DNA from: Pseudomonadota bacterium
GTDB lineage: Bacteria > Pseudomonadota > Gammaproteobacteria > Burkholderiales > Rhodocyclaceae
Length of the DNA stretch: 35,227 bases
Reading direction: 5' to 3'
NCBI GenBank assembly: GCA_018241665.1
Contig: JAFEDK010000018.1
Location: forward strand, 1 to 35,227
A model generated the notes under the pieces. The model was not told where the DNA came from, did no database searches, and saw only the letters and a program-made list of their open reading frames with translations. Each line of letters opens with the position of its first letter. Position 1 is the first letter of the stretch. Below are positions 7,664 through 16,574 of the stretch, in pieces. The translations under genes and the position numbers were made by a program.

Positions 7664-9034
7664 ATGAAGAGACAAACCCATATCAGAGCGCTTTGCCTAT
7701 TGGCGGGCGCTGCCGCGAGCAGCGGTGCCGCCCTGGCCGCCGAGCCTGAACACTTTCTGGAAATCGTCGGGCGACTGAATGCCTTTACGGACCGGAATCA
7801 GGCTTTTCCGACTTCCAGCGTGCCGAATCCGAGCCATGCCAAATACGACCAGACGGCCCTCGGTGTTCAGGTGAATTACCGCTCGCCGTTCTACCTGAAT
7901 TTCATCGGCGTGGATGCCTCTTATTACGGCGTGGCCAAGCTCGGCGATTCGGGCGTGCCGACAAGCAATATTCTGGACGTCGGCAACAATGGAAAGCTCG
8001 CCGACCAGTTTGGCACCCTGGCCGTGGCGGCGGTCAAGATGAAGTTCGGCGAAACAGCGGGGCTCAAGCTCGGCCGCCAGCTTCAGGACAGCCTGCTGCT
8101 GAAATCGACCTCGACCCGCGCGGTGCCCGATACTTATTCGGGTATTTCCGCCTTCGTGAAGCACTTGCCGGGCCTGGTGGCCTATGCGGCGGCCTATGAT
8201 CAATGGCGCTCCCGCAGCAGCGGCGATTTCGTCCGTTTCCGGACCGAAACGACGGCGGCCGGCGTGGCCAATCGCATCGATTACATTGCGGTATTGGGCG
8301 CGACGTACAAACAGGGGCCATTCACGCTTACCGGTGAATACCTGAACGCCAAGGATTATTTGTCCAAGCTGGGCCTGGTCGGCGCCTATTCGATTCCGCT
8401 GCAGGCCAGCAATCTCAAGCTGTCGGGCGGCATCCTTGCCAGCCGCGATGCGGGCAGCCTGTTCGTGTGTGGTGCCGAGCGGGAAATGGACTGTACGGGC
8501 ACCAAGCGCATCCAGAACGACGGCAAGGGCGTCTTCGTCGACGCGGAATGGAAACGGGGCAATTTCACCCTCGGCGGCGCGGTCGCGAAATTCGACGGTT
8601 TCTGGATCGAGGATAACTTTGCGGTCAATGCAACGAAAGCCGGCGCCCTGACCCAGGACCACGGTACGAATCCTTTTCCGACCTCGTCGCTGCTGGGGCC
8701 AGACCTGACCAACAACGGCGAGACGGTGGGCTCGATCAGGCTCGGCTACGACTGGAAGGACTACGTCCGCGGGCTGAGCACCGCCTTCAAGTACGCCCAT
8801 GGCTCCGGCGCGAAGAGCAGCAACCTGTCGAACACCGCGCTGGGCTCCGAATCATACCGCCAGCTCGACGTGGCCTACGCGCTGCCGTATCTGAAGGGGC
8901 TGGCGGCGCGCTACATCTACCTCAACTACGATTCCCACATCGACAACGGTTCGCCATCCGCGACGATCAAGGGGATGCCGCGGCAGGACTGGATCCAGCA
9001 GCGTTTCTATATCGACTACACCTATCGGTTCTGA
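7664..9034 (+). CDS. OprD-family outer-membrane porin
   Basis: A 456-residue outer-membrane beta-barrel. Residues 1-25 are a signal peptide (positive start, hydrophobic core, 'AALAA' cleavage region). The body alternates polar and hydrophobic residues in strands such as 'GLKLGRQLQDSLLLKSTSTRAVPDTYSG', and ends in 'QRFYIDYTYRF' with the terminal Phe required for barrel assembly. OprD/OpdK-type porins admit carboxylates and amino acids. Divergence from the LysR gene suggests uptake of the same substrate handled by the MFS permease and the aconitase-like enzyme. A single Cys pair (near residues 268 and 276, 'CGAEREMDC') is probably a disulphide in an external loop. The ribosome site is CGGAG before ATG 7664. 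Confidence 0.87.
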   Translation: MKRQTHIRALCLLAGAAASSGAALAAEPEHFLEIVGRLNAFTDRNQAFPTSSVPNPSHAKYDQTALGVQVNYRSPFYLNFIGVDASYYGVAKLGDSGVPTSNILDVGNNGKLADQFGTLAVAAVKMKFGETAGLKLGRQLQDSLLLKSTSTRAVPDTYSGISAFVKHLPGLVAYAAAYDQWRSRSSGDFVRFRTETTAAGVANRIDYIAVLGATYKQGPFTLTGEYLNAKDYLSKLGLVGAYSIPLQASNLKLSGGILASRDAGSLFVCGAEREMDCTGTKRIQNDGKGVFVDAEWKRGNFTLGGAVAKFDGFWIEDNFAVNATKAGALTQDHGTNPFPTSSLLGPDLTNNGETVGSIRLGYDWKDYVRGLSTAFKYAHGSGAKSSNLSNTALGSESYRQLDVAYALPYLKGLAARYIYLNYDSHIDNGSPSATIKGMPRQDWIQQRFYIDYTYRF

Positions 9035-9041
9035 GGGCACC

Positions 9042-9082
9042 GGATCCCGTGGGGGCGAATTCATTCGCCCCCACAAGGATCC
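9042..9082. repeat. REP-like palindrome between convergent genes
   Basis: GTGGGGGCGAAT (9049-9060) and ATTCGCCCCCAC (9063-9074) form a perfect 12-bp stem around TC, flanked by two GGATCC copies (9042-9047 and 9077-9082) that extend the symmetry. The core is the same as the palindromes at 1-73. It lies between the convergent porin and response-regulator genes and could act as a bidirectional terminator or mRNA 3' stabiliser. It lacks a T-tract. Confidence 0.75.
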
Positions 9083-9088
9083 GCTTGC

Positions 9089-10252
9089 CTAATCCTTGCC
9101 GGCGCGGATATTGGCGAGCAGGCCGCCCAGTTGGGAGTCGAAATCCAGCCCCCTGTCGAAGGCCGTCATCGTCTGCTCGATCCCCTTGGAAAGTATCGTC
9201 AGCATCTGCTCTTCCTGAACGTCCGACAGGCCGAGGTACATCAGCTCCTTGGCGAAGAACTGGTTCAGATCGTGCAGGCTCAGGCGGGTTTCCGCCTGCA
9301 GCGTCCGGTACTGCTCGCGTAGCGTGACGATGGCGTGCTCGACGCCGGCGGCGGTGTCCTGCAGCAGGGCTGTCCGGGTCCGGATCTCGGTATCGCGCAG
9401 CAGGGCCAGCATGCTTGCCTCGCAGCCCTCGGCAATGATGGCCAGGTGGTCGCGCAGGCGCCCGCAGCGCTCCTCGTCCTCGATCGGGAAGTTATTGACG
9501 AGGATGGAAACGTGCGGATAGTTGATGACGAGCTTGCGGCGGAACTGGAAGATGCGTTCCATCTTGCGGACCTGCTCGAACACCGATTCCTCGAGCGGGG
9601 CGGCGCTTCCGGAGGGGACGAAGGTCTTGGCGCGGCCGGGCGCACCGAGCTGCACGTGGGCATCCAGCTCGTAGTCGCGCAGGGCGGCGATGGTCAGCCG
9701 GGCCAGTTCGGCCATGTCGGTGCAGGCCAGGCCGCTGCGCAGGAACTGCAGCGCCACGCCGCTCTCGCCCAGGTTGGTGAGAAAGGACATGGCCATCTTT
9801 TGCATCGAGTCCTTTTCGGACTGCACGCGCTTCCGCTCGGCGACCAGCGTGACCAGCGCCCGCACCTTGCTCAGTACCTCTTCCGGTGCCGGCGGCTTGG
9901 CGATGAAATCGTCGCCACCCGACTCATAGGCCTTGAGGCGTTCTTCCAGCGTGTCATGGCCGGAGAAGAAGATGACCACCGGCTGCTCGGTGGGCGAAGA
10001 CCACGCCTCGAGCGAACGCAGCTGGCGGCAGGTTTCATAGCCGTCGATGCCACTCATCTGGATATCCAGCAGCACCACGTCAGGGGCGAAACGGATGACG
10101 TGGTCCAAGCAGGCTTCGCCGGATGGCAGGGTGCAGGTCTCGAATTCGTCTTCGAGCAGGGTTTCGAGCAGGCTGGCGGAAATATCGTCGTCATCGACGA
10201 TCATCACGCGTGCCCGCGGTGCCGGATTGTCTTCGAACAGGTCCTCACTCAT
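9089..10252 (-). CDS. Response regulator with unrecognised C-terminal region (RR-B)
   Basis: A 387-residue protein. Residues ~14-130 are a receiver: acidic 'VDDDD' near 19-23, phospho-acceptor Asp63 in 'LLDIQMSGIDGYE', and Lys in 'FIAKPPAPEE'. A coiled-coil-like linker follows ('LVAERKRVQSEKDSMQKM'), then about 250 residues matching no output domain I recognise. It contains 'VINYPHVSILVNNFPIEDEERCGRLRDHLA' and ends in a helical 'LGLSDVQEEQMLTILSKGIEQ' region. The same order occurs in the receiver protein at 15444-16574, so the two are paralogs. The middle section could be a divergent GAF-like fold. Start ATG 10252 overlaps the HD-GYP stop by 4 nt (ATGA), so the genes are translationally coupled. 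It probably receives phosphate from the adjacent hybrid kinase. Confidence 0.85.
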   Translation of the reverse strand: MSEDLFEDNPAPRARVMIVDDDDISASLLETLLEDEFETCTLPSGEACLDHVIRFAPDVVLLDIQMSGIDGYETCRQLRSLEAWSSPTEQPVVIFFSGHDTLEERLKAYESGGDDFIAKPPAPEEVLSKVRALVTLVAERKRVQSEKDSMQKMAMSFLTNLGESGVALQFLRSGLACTDMAELARLTIAALRDYELDAHVQLGAPGRAKTFVPSGSAAPLEESVFEQVRKMERIFQFRRKLVINYPHVSILVNNFPIEDEERCGRLRDHLAIIAEGCEASMLALLRDTEIRTRTALLQDTAAGVEHAIVTLREQYRTLQAETRLSLHDLNQFFAKELMYLGLSDVQEEQMLTILSKGIEQTMTAFDRGLDFDSQLGGLLANIRAGKD

Positions 10253-11253
10253 GTTTGCTTTTCCGTGGCGTTTTCTCGTGCATCCCACAACGCCTTGATC
10301 TCGAGGAGTTGTGGGAGGATTTTGGTGAATATCCCGACCAGACGCGGCTCGAAGTGGGTCCCGGCGTTTTCCTCGACGAACCTTATCACGCGCTCTATTG
10401 GCCACGCATCCTTGTATGGCCGCTTCATGGTCAGGGCGTCAAAGACGTCGGCCAGCGCGACTATCCGAGCCGATTCGGGGATCGCAGTGCCGGCGAGGCC
10501 ATCGGGGTAGCCGCCGCCGTCCCATTTCTCGTGGTGGCGCAGGGCGAGTTCGGCCGCCAGCTGGAAGACCGGCGCCTTGCTCTTGGCGAGGATCTCGTGG
10601 CCGATGGTGGTGTGGGTGCGCATGATGACCCATTCGTCGGCGTCGAGCTTGCCGGGCTTGCGCAGGATGGCCCCCGGAATGCCGATCTTGCCGGTGTCGT
10701 GCATGGGCGCCGCGAGCTCCAGCAATATGCAGGCTTCCTCGTTCCAGCCCGCTGCAGCGGCAATCGCCCGGGCGTAGGCGGCCATCCGCCAGATGTGTAG
10801 GCCGGTGTCCGTGTCGTTGAAGTGCCCGGCCTCGCCGAGCATGCTGATGGCGTCCCGATGGCTCTGTTCGAGCTCGGAGGCGCGTACCAGGTTGAGCTGG
10901 TTTGCGACCCGCACCTGGACGATCGCCGGGTGGATGGGTTTGGTGATGTAATCCACTGCGCCGACCTGGAAGCCGTAGGTTTCGTCCGGGGTTTCCGACA
11001 GGCTGGTGACGAAGATGACCGGGATGGCCGCGGTCTGCGGATCGGCCTTCAGCTGGCGGCAGGCTTCGTAGCCGTCCATGCCAGGCATCTGGATGTCCAG
11101 CAGGATCAGGGCGGGATTGTGCCGGCGGGCAGCGGCAAGCGCATCGGTGCCGCAGGTGGCGAACACCAGCTTGTAGTTGGCCCTGAGCGCCTGGCGCATG
11201 GCGTCCAGGTTCAGCGGCTCGTCGTCGACGACGAGAATGGGTCCGACGGACAT
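10249..11253 (-). CDS. REC-HD-GYP response regulator (cyclic-di-GMP phosphodiesterase)
   Basis: A 334-residue two-domain regulator expected to hydrolyse cyclic-di-GMP under phosphorelay control. The receiver (1-120) has acidic 'VVDDE' at 8-12, phospho-acceptor Asp53 in 'LLDIQMPGMDGYE' and Lys105 in 'YITKPIHP'. The HD-GYP domain (~140-325) has the catalytic His185-Asp186 in 'MHDTGKIGIP', 'THTTIGHEIL' near 213-222, 'HHEKWDGGGYPDGL' near 240-253 carrying the GYP signature, and 'DVFDALTMKRPYK'. All metal-binding motifs look intact. Its start overlaps the hybrid kinase stop by one base (TGATG) and its stop overlaps the next receiver gene, so the three form one transcription unit. Confidence 0.95.
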   Translation of the reverse strand: MSVGPILVVDDEPLNLDAMRQALRANYKLVFATCGTDALAAARRHNPALILLDIQMPGMDGYEACRQLKADPQTAAIPVIFVTSLSETPDETYGFQVGAVDYITKPIHPAIVQVRVANQLNLVRASELEQSHRDAISMLGEAGHFNDTDTGLHIWRMAAYARAIAAAAGWNEEACILLELAAPMHDTGKIGIPGAILRKPGKLDADEWVIMRTHTTIGHEILAKSKAPVFQLAAELALRHHEKWDGGGYPDGLAGTAIPESARIVALADVFDALTMKRPYKDAWPIERVIRFVEENAGTHFEPRLVGIFTKILPQLLEIKALWDARENATEKQT

Positions 11254-14200
11254 CAGCGGTCTCCGTGGATCATGCCGGGACCTTGGGCCAGCGCGCCGAG
11301 CGCTTTTTCGGCGCCGCGGAAGTCGTAGCGGGACAGGGCGTCGGTCAGCGCCTTCAACTGGTCCTCCGCTACATGAGACTTGAGTTGGGTGAGGAAAGGT
11401 TCAACCGCGTCAGGATTGTCGCCCTGCAGTGCCTGCCGTATCTGCTCCAGCAGGGGGCCCAGATCGGCCGTCGGGACCAGCGGCTTGCTCGTCGAGCCGG
11501 CGCTCGCCGGGGCGGCAGCGGTGATCTGCGCGAGGGTGAGTGCCAGGGCGTCCCTGAAGGCCTCGAAGGCTGTGCCACAGTCTTCACCCTGCTTGAGCTG
11601 GAGTTCGAGTGTCCGGGCCGCATCGGCCAGCATTTCGAGCCCGATGTTGGCGGCGGCGCCCCGGAGCTTATGGACCAGCGCAGTCCTGCCGGCAATGTCG
11701 GCGGCTTCCAGTCGCGTCATGGCGTCGCCAAACTGGTCGACGAATTTCTGCAGGAAGCGCTGGTGTTTCTCCCGGCTTCCCCACAGGGATGCGCCGCGCT
11801 CGAAGGAGATGACGGGCAGCGCCTGATCCGCCTGGACTTTGCTGCCTGCGCCGTCGAGCGGAGGCGCAGGCTCGGGCGTTGCGACGGCAGGTGCGTCGTG
11901 GCTCGATGATGCCGGCGTCGTGGCGGAGCCCAGCCAGCGGAGCAGGGTCCGGCGGAGAATGGGAGGCTCGACCGGCTTGGGGACGAAATCGCTCATGCCT
12001 GCGTCCTCGCAGCGCTTGCGGTCATCCTCGAAGGCGTTGGCGGTCATGGCGATGATGGGAACAGTGTCGAGGCCCTGAATGGCGCGTATCCGTTGCGTCG
12101 CCTCCAGGCCGTCCATGACCGGCATCTGCATGTCCATCAGGATCAGGTCATAGGCCTTGTGTTGCGCCATTTCGACGGCTTCCATGCCGTTGTTGGCGAC
12201 GTCCGCGGTGAGTCCGAACTCGGCCAGGATCTCGCGTGCGACATCCTGATTGAGTTCATTGTCCTCGACGACCAGAATCCGCGCGTTGGCGCGCAGCGGG
12301 GCATCGTCCGGCAGTTCGGCGGCCGCGCGCAGCATGTCCGGCGAGCCAAGCGCCAGTCGCGCGGTAAACCAGAAGGTACTGCCGACGCCCGGCTGGCTGC
12401 GTACGCCGGCGTCGCCATCCATCAGCATCGCGAGCTTGCGCGAGATGACCAGCCCGAGCCCCGTGCCGCCGTATTTGCGCGAGGTCGAGGTGTCGGCCTG
12501 GCTGAAGGCCTGGAAAAGGCGCGATTGCTGCTCGGGGGAAATGCCGATGCCCGCATCCTCCACCTCGAAACGCAGGATGGCATGCCCGTCCTGCAGGGTG
12601 TCCAGGCCGGCTCTGATGACGATGCTGCCGCGGTCGCTGAACTTCACCGCGTTGTTGATGAAATTGATGAGGATCTGCCCAAGCCGCAGCGCGTCGCCCA
12701 TGACGATCATGTCGTTCAGGCGGCCATCGATCTCCTGGCGCAGGCTCAGGCCCTTTTCCTCGGCCAGCATGGCCAGCATGCTGTGGGCGTGGTCCACCAC
12801 GGTCGGTACGCGGAAGGCCTGGCTTTGCAGGTGTATCTGCTCGGCCTCGATCTTGGACAGGTCCAGGATGTCGTTGATGATGGCCAGCAGGTGACGCCCG
12901 GAGGTAACGACTTCGTCCAGCTTGGCGGCGTGCTCAGTGCCGGCGAAGGGCTTCTTCAGCAGCTGGGAGAAGCCGATGATCACGTTGAGCGGCGTCCGGA
13001 TCTCATGGGACATGTTGGCGAGGAAGGTGCTCTTTGCGCGGTTGGCGTCCTCCGCTTCCTCGACCCGCTTTTCAAGCTGCAGGTTGAGTTCCTTGATGGT
13101 CCGCGAACGGTCTTCGACCAGGTTCTCCAGGTGGTCCCGGTAATTGGCCAGTGATATTTCGGCATACTTGCGCTCGATCGCCAGGGAGACCAGGGTGGAG
13201 ACTTGGCTGATCAGCTGGATGTCGTTGGTGCTCGGCAGGGAAGGGCTGCGGTGATAGATGGCGAAGGTGCCGAGTACCTGCTGGCCGGAGTCCTTGATGG
13301 GTTCGGACCAGCATGACACGAGCCCGGCCTGGGCCGCGATGTCCCGATATTTCAGCCAGAACGGGTGGGTCTGGATATCCTCGACGATCACCCGCTGGCC
13401 GGAATGGGCGGCCGTGCCCCACGCACCTTCGCCGGGGGCAATCGGCAGGCCGTCGATGGCCTTCATGTAGAAGCCGGGCAGATTTGCAGCGGCGCAGTGC
13501 AACAGCTGACCACCGTCCGGGCCGATCAGCAGGATGCTGCACAGGGCGGTCGGATCGATTTTCTCGATACCCCGCACTATGGCGTCGAGGATCTTTTCCA
13601 GCGGTGCGCCTTCGATGAGGAGCTGGAGCGCATTGCTACGGAATTTCTCGAGTTCCTCGGCGCGATTGCGTTCGGTGAAGTCCGCGATGTTGGCCAGCGC
13701 ATAATCCCGGTTGTTATCACGAAAATGGCTCAGGCCGACCTCGATGGGGAACAGGTCGCCATTCTTGCGCTTGCCATGCAGGGCGTTGCCCCGGCCCATC
13801 TTGCGGTTGAAGGGGTGGTGGAAGTAGGCGGCCAGAAAGGCGGCGTGGGCGTCGCGCCGATCGTCGGGCAGCAGCACGGCGAGGGATTGCCCGATCAGCT
13901 CGTCGTGGGCATAGCCGAAGATGCGGCCGAGCTCCCGGTTGGCCATCACGATCCGGCTATTGACGTCCACCACCGCAAGACCGTTGGAGTTGGCTTCAAA
14001 AACGACCTTGAAGTTTTGCTGGGCCTGGTAGAGCCGCTGGGTGGCGCGGGCCTCCTCGCGGGCGATCTGCTCGGCGTTGTGGGATGCATTGCGCAGCGCG
14101 TTCGAAATGACGAGCCGGCGGCACCCGATCACAAAGAGGATCAGCAGCAGCAGGCTGCCGACACCGATCTGCGACCACACCTCCCAGCGTACCTGGGCAA

Positions 14201-15179
14201 GATCCTCCTGTGGCAGGCGGCTCACCACCTTCCAGGCGTTGCGGGTTTCGACCCGTCCTTCATAGGTTCTGGAGAGGCTGCTGGTGGACCAGGTCCAGAT
14301 GTCGTCACCGATGAACTGCTGCCCGCTTTCCGCTGCGGCAATGGCCCGCCACGCTTCCGGGTAACGGTTGTTGAAGGAATAGGGGCGCTTCAGGATGAAG
14401 CCCCATTCTTCGGAGGGATCGGGGCTGCGCAGCCAGTGGCCCTCGCCGTTGAGCAGCTGCAGGCGGGAGGCGAGCGGCGCGGCGCTCTTGACGAAGGCCT
14501 CGATGTTGCTGCCGGCAGCGAGGTTGATCATCAGGAAGCCACGCGCCTTGCCGTGCTCGTCGAACACGCGCTGGGCCACCCGCAGGGTGGGGGTGTAGGG
14601 CTCGACGATGCGAGCGCCGTCCATCAGCAGGTCCAGCGGGGAGATGTAAATCAGGTTGCCCTGCATCTCCATGATGTCCTTGAAGAAATAGCGGTTCCGC
14701 TTGTTCTGCAGTTGCGTATGCGGAACGGGCCTGCCCTCCATGCCGTTCAGGTCGACACGAACCTGCTCCTGCCCCTCCTGATCAATCCAGCGTACCGAGC
14801 TGTAACCAGGGTTGCGGGTGAGCAGGGTCACGAAAGCCTCCTGCATCTGCGCGAGGCTTGCCGAGGACGGCGCCAGGTAGGCATTGCGGATGGGGGTCTC
14901 GGTCGCCAGGCTGCGAATATGGCTGAGGGGAACCGCGAGGTCGTCTTCGAGCCGGCGACGGGCAACAGATACGTGTTCCTGCTCGTGGGCAAGAAGTGGC
15001 GTTATTGCAACCCGTTCCGACGAGCGTCCAAGCAGCCAGGCGCCACCGATAACGATCAGCGCCGCCGGCAGGAAAATGTACAGGAACTGGACCAGCAGAT
15101 CCCGCCTGTCTATTTCGCCATTATCCTTGAGGCTACCGGGGATGAAAAAATTGAAACTAATACGGGCCTCCTGATTCAT
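11253..15179 (-). CDS. Hybrid sensor histidine kinase with PAS, GAF, receiver and Hpt domains
   Basis: A 1308-residue membrane kinase holding a full phosphorelay. Order: TM helix ~30-50; periplasmic sensor ~55-335, probably double-Cache; TM helix ~338-353; linker helix; PAS ~385-505 ('ANSNGLAVVDVNSRIVMANRELGRIFGY'); GAF ~515-670; coiled coil; HisKA with His725 in 'MSHEIRTPLN'; HATPase with N-box Asn843, G1 'DAGIGI' and G2 'GGTGLGL'; receiver ~965-1085 with Asp1016; Hpt with His1170 in 'HKLRGAAANIG'. The phosphate path should be His725, Asp1016, His1170, then a receiver in the adjacent response regulators. No convincing Shine-Dalgarno precedes the ATG. A 264-bp gap with hairpins separates it from the upstream receiver gene. 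The ligand is unknown. Confidence 0.95.
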   Translation of the reverse strand: MNQEARISFNFFIPGSLKDNGEIDRRDLLVQFLYIFLPAALIVIGGAWLLGRSSERVAITPLLAHEQEHVSVARRRLEDDLAVPLSHIRSLATETPIRNAYLAPSSASLAQMQEAFVTLLTRNPGYSSVRWIDQEGQEQVRVDLNGMEGRPVPHTQLQNKRNRYFFKDIMEMQGNLIYISPLDLLMDGARIVEPYTPTLRVAQRVFDEHGKARGFLMINLAAGSNIEAFVKSAAPLASRLQLLNGEGHWLRSPDPSEEWGFILKRPYSFNNRYPEAWRAIAAAESGQQFIGDDIWTWSTSSLSRTYEGRVETRNAWKVVSRLPQEDLAQVRWEVWSQIGVGSLLLLILFVIGCRRLVISNALRNASHNAEQIAREEARATQRLYQAQQNFKVVFEANSNGLAVVDVNSRIVMANRELGRIFGYAHDELIGQSLAVLLPDDRRDAHAAFLAAYFHHPFNRKMGRGNALHGKRKNGDLFPIEVGLSHFRDNNRDYALANIADFTERNRAEELEKFRSNALQLLIEGAPLEKILDAIVRGIEKIDPTALCSILLIGPDGGQLLHCAAANLPGFYMKAIDGLPIAPGEGAWGTAAHSGQRVIVEDIQTHPFWLKYRDIAAQAGLVSCWSEPIKDSGQQVLGTFAIYHRSPSLPSTNDIQLISQVSTLVSLAIERKYAEISLANYRDHLENLVEDRSRTIKELNLQLEKRVEEAEDANRAKSTFLANMSHEIRTPLNVIIGFSQLLKKPFAGTEHAAKLDEVVTSGRHLLAIINDILDLSKIEAEQIHLQSQAFRVPTVVDHAHSMLAMLAEEKGLSLRQEIDGRLNDMIVMGDALRLGQILINFINNAVKFSDRGSIVIRAGLDTLQDGHAILRFEVEDAGIGISPEQQSRLFQAFSQADTSTSRKYGGTGLGLVISRKLAMLMDGDAGVRSQPGVGSTFWFTARLALGSPDMLRAAAELPDDAPLRANARILVVEDNELNQDVAREILAEFGLTADVANNGMEAVEMAQHKAYDLILMDMQMPVMDGLEATQRIRAIQGLDTVPIIAMTANAFEDDRKRCEDAGMSDFVPKPVEPPILRRTLLRWLGSATTPASSSHDAPAVATPEPAPPLDGAGSKVQADQALPVISFERGASLWGSREKHQRFLQKFVDQFGDAMTRLEAADIAGRTALVHKLRGAAANIGLEMLADAARTLELQLKQGEDCGTAFEAFRDALALTLAQITAAAPASAGSTSKPLVPTADLGPLLEQIRQALQGDNPDAVEPFLTQLKSHVAEDQLKALTDALSRYDFRGAEKALGALAQGPGMIHGDR

Positions 15180-15252
15180 TCGAAGAATATCGATGAATTT
15201 TTTTGTTCATGATATTCCCTAGCAATGCCGGAGGATAGTGAAACGGCGCACA

Positions 15253-15287
15253 CCCTTCAGGAAGGGCGGCCGCAATAAGCCTATTGC
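15253..15287 (-). promoter_or_regulatory. Two small hairpins upstream of the hybrid kinase
   Basis: CCCTTC-AG-GAAGGG (15253-15266) and GCAATA-AGCC-TATTGC (15272-15287) are perfect inverted repeats in the 264-bp space between the receiver gene at 15444 and the kinase start at 15179. They could attenuate read-through from the upstream gene or be operators. No T-tract follows on the minus strand, so simple intrinsic termination is not supported. Nothing else was recognised in this spacer. Confidence 0.35.
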
Positions 15288-15443
15288 CCGTGAATTGTGT
15301 GACTAAGGGATTTCCCTGTTGAATGGCGGGTTTTCACCGAATCTGTCGCTTCGGCGAAATTCCCGCTTTATGAATAGTGTTATTGGCGGCCAGGCAAATG
15401 GGCCAGGCCGAAATGCAACGGCCCCAGATGGCCGTGCCGCGGC

Positions 15444-16574
15444 TCAGTGGCCGTTGCCGGCAGATCTGAGCAGACGCCCGACGAACTCGCGGAATTCCAG
15501 GTCGATGTCGGCCGCACGGTCGAAATACCGGTGCAGATCATCCTGCGCAGCCTTGAACAGATCGTCCAGGTAGGCTCGCTGGATGTCTGTCAGGCTCATG
15601 CTGTCGAGGGCGCGCTCCAGATTCTCCAGAGGCTCGACGAGCAGGTGCTGTGCCTGGGACAGGTTGTCGCGGCCCTGTTCTGCGATCTGTGCCAGCGTTT
15701 GCCCCAGCGTGGCGAGAAGCGGGCCGCCGCCATCGCCTGCCGGGCCCTGCGGGGCGTTCAGGGCATCCAGGTCGCGGATGCGCAGGTCGGCGCATTCGGC
15801 CAGGGCGGACAAGTGCTCGCGCAGGCTGGCGCGGCGGTCCGGTTCGTCCGTTGGCAGGTTGTGAATCAGGATCGCGATGCGCGGATAGGTGACCAGAGCG
15901 CGGCTGCCGAACTCGAAGAGATGCCCCGCATCCCGCCGGGTGGCGAGCACTGACGCCGCGAGGGGCGAGAGGGGGCCGTCGGTGGTGCGATCGATCTGTC
16001 CTTTGGGCGTGACGACGCGGACCGCACCGTTCAGATCCCAGGCGTTGAGGATGCCGATGAACAGTTCGGTCACGCCTTCGTGGTTGCCCTGCGCGGCAAG
16101 CTTGCGCAGCGCATCGACCACCAGGCCCAGGTCGCCGACCTTGCTGAAGGCTCTTTGCACCAGCACCCGCGCACTGTTCGACTGGCGGGACAGGGTGCGG
16201 ATGGCCTGCCGGTGGGCGACGATGCCGCCCAGTTTGTGACGCAGTTCGTGGGCGGCCACCGGCTTCAGCAGATAGTCGTCGCCACCCGCCTCGTAGGCCG
16301 CGATGCGGTCGTCGGCGGTGTCGTGAGCCGACACGAAGACGACCGTCATGGCTTCGCCGTCTGGCTGCTGACGCAAGGCCCTGCAGGTATCGTAGCCGTC
16401 GAGGCCGGGCATGCCGATATCGAGAAGCGCGATATCGAAACCACCCGTGCTTGCCAGGAAAGCATCGCCACTCTCAAAGGTCTCGACGCTGTAGTCCTTC
16501 TCCAACAGCTTGCTCAGAATGAAGCGTTGGGGAGCATTGTCGTCGACAACCGCGATGCGAATCTTTTCATCCAT
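15444..16574 (-). CDS. Response regulator with unrecognised C-terminal region (RR-A), paralog of RR-B
   Basis: A 375-residue protein. The N-terminal receiver has acidic 'VVDDN', the phospho-acceptor Asp in 'ALLDIGMPGLDGYD' and Lys in 'YLLKPVAAHE'. The rest parallels the receiver protein at 9089-10252: 'EFGSRALVTYPRIAILIHNLP' matches 'FRRKLVINYPHVSILVNNFP', 'DRRASLREHLSALAE' matches 'ERCGRLRDHLAIIAE', and both end in a helical 'L(S/T)D(I/V)Q' segment. This output region is unknown to me and has no DNA-binding, GGDEF, EAL or HD motif. ATG 16574 is preferred (AGG seven bases upstream). An in-frame ATG at 16619 adds 15 residues but lacks a ribosome site. It is the first gene of the leftward signalling block. 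Confidence 0.83.
   Translation of the reverse strand: MDEKIRIAVVDDNAPQRFILSKLLEKDYSVETFESGDAFLASTGGFDIALLDIGMPGLDGYDTCRALRQQPDGEAMTVVFVSAHDTADDRIAAYEAGGDDYLLKPVAAHELRHKLGGIVAHRQAIRTLSRQSNSARVLVQRAFSKVGDLGLVVDALRKLAAQGNHEGVTELFIGILNAWDLNGAVRVVTPKGQIDRTTDGPLSPLAASVLATRRDAGHLFEFGSRALVTYPRIAILIHNLPTDEPDRRASLREHLSALAECADLRIRDLDALNAPQGPAGDGGGPLLATLGQTLAQIAEQGRDNLSQAQHLLVEPLENLERALDSMSLTDIQRAYLDDLFKAAQDDLHRYFDRAADIDLEFREFVGRLLRSAGNGH

Noticed and set aside
13365-15212. A 615-codon open frame on the plus strand opposite the hybrid kinase
   Set aside because: The kinase frame has complete ordered domains; the antisense frame has no recognisable domain or ribosome site.
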